Source of the DNA: CALKZN01 sp050633785
GTDB taxonomy: Bacteria; Pseudomonadota; Gammaproteobacteria; Arenicellales; Arenicellaceae
DNA length: 64,000 nt
Direction of reading: 5' to 3'
Assembly: GCA_050633785.1 (NCBI GenBank)
Contig: JBOEHE010000070.1
Coordinates: forward strand, 1 to 64,000
The first letter of the stretch is position 1. Each line of letters starts with the position of its first letter. The notes under the pieces are model-generated. The model did not search any database. It saw only the letters and a program-made list of their open reading frames with translations, and was not told where the DNA came from. The position numbers and the translations under genes were made by a program. Shown here piece after piece: positions 63,669 through 64,000 of the stretch.

Positions 63669-64000
63669 CTACTTGTTCGCATGATACGCTTTAGAAACAG
63701 CGAAACTGTCCTCGAACCAATTCCAGCTCTTTACTTTTTCACCATCCACATGCACCCGCACAACCCAGCTGAATTTACCGGTATCAACACCCGAATTATT
63801 CGCTATCGCACTCATGGTGCCAACAAAAACGGCTTGATCACCATTAACAAACGTGTAGTCCGTTGTCCAACTGGTAACGTTCAAACCAGCACCAAATTTT
63901 GGCATAAACTCGCCCAACACGGCTTCTTTTCCTTGCCAGTCACCAATCCAGGGGATTGTTGCATCGCCTTCATTATGCCAGACAAAATCATCAGCCATCA
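63669..64000 (-). CDS. SnoaL/NTF2-like protein, cut by the window edge
   Basis: About 110 residues are visible. The segment ADDFVWHNEGDATIPWIGDWQGKEAV and the end WNWFEDSFAVSKAYHANK match the SnoaL-like (NTF2 fold) family, small hydrolases, isomerases or binding proteins. The N-terminal helices usual in the family are missing, so the start lies beyond base 64000. No function can be assigned. Confidence 0.75.
   Translation of the reverse strand, partial: MADDFVWHNEGDATIPWIGDWQGKEAVLGEFMPKFGAGLNVTSWTTDYTFVNGDQAVFVGTMSAIANNSGVDTGKFSWVVRVHVDGEKVKSWNWFEDSFAVSKAYHANK

Overview
This window comes from a gammaproteobacterial chromosome of moderate GC. The evidence is the 5' part of a 16S rRNA gene at the left edge, gamma-type housekeeping genes (fabA-fabB, coq7, cmoA/cmoB, erpA, a GlrK/QseG/GlrR system) and the gene order tyrS, M23 peptidase, anmK, erpA, argC beside an rRNA operon, which from memory resembles Pseudomonas and relatives. 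I do not assign a genus. I see no tRNA gene, CRISPR array, prophage or transposase.

Left part (1-17.9 kb): the start of an rRNA operon running leftward with two tandem strong promoters; a flippase-like/beta-propeller fusion protein; an orphan TRAP-type binding protein; tyrS; an M23 peptidase with anmK (cell wall growth and recycling); a probable metal-uptake operon (DUF2946, TonB receptor, PepSY); and the argC-DUF6776-bactofilin-erpA operon. A HIT protein, a TIGR01777 epimerase and a GT4 glycosyltransferase follow.

17.9-25.5 kb: an AT-rich, single-gene Shedu (SduA/DUF4263) anti-phage candidate lies between two inverted copies of a dispersed repeat, next to rplM-rpsI. About 930 bases without a clear gene follow, holding smaller hairpin repeats and a candidate small RNA. 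Then come coq7, a heme A synthase gene and fabA-fabB.

25.5-40 kb: cmoA and cmoB (tRNA wobble uridine modification) are separated by a ferredoxin gene and the PrkA-YeaH-SpoVR stress module. The branched-chain amino acid operon ilvD-ilvB-ilvN follows. It has a readable attenuator: a leader peptide rich in Ile and Val, competing stems and a terminator. ilvD is interrupted by two Ns that look like an assembly join. A secreted lysine-rich protein, a long-form dCTP deaminase and a PPOX-type flavoprotein lie next to it.

39.7-43.6 kb: a GlrK-QseG-GlrR signalling operon. Divergent from it is a candidate small RNA of about 100 nt with a sigma-54 promoter, two GlrR-like enhancer half-site pairs and a strong terminator. 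It has the position and control expected of GlmY but no visible sequence similarity to it. This is the most interesting locus in the window.

44-53.7 kb: a LysR regulator and a glycine/serine module (glyA, sdaA, gcvH, tandem glycine riboswitch, gcvT, gcvP) that can take glycine to pyruvate, then an AraC regulator. The right end (54-64 kb) carries small housekeeping and accessory genes: DUF3461, a cupin, an alpha/beta hydrolase with a GlxA-type regulator, a NIF3-like protein, a CDF-like transporter, trpS, DUF1304, rof, a MarR-controlled DMT exporter/reductase pair with two perfect operators, a luciferase-domain secreted protein, and a SnoaL-like gene cut by the window edge.
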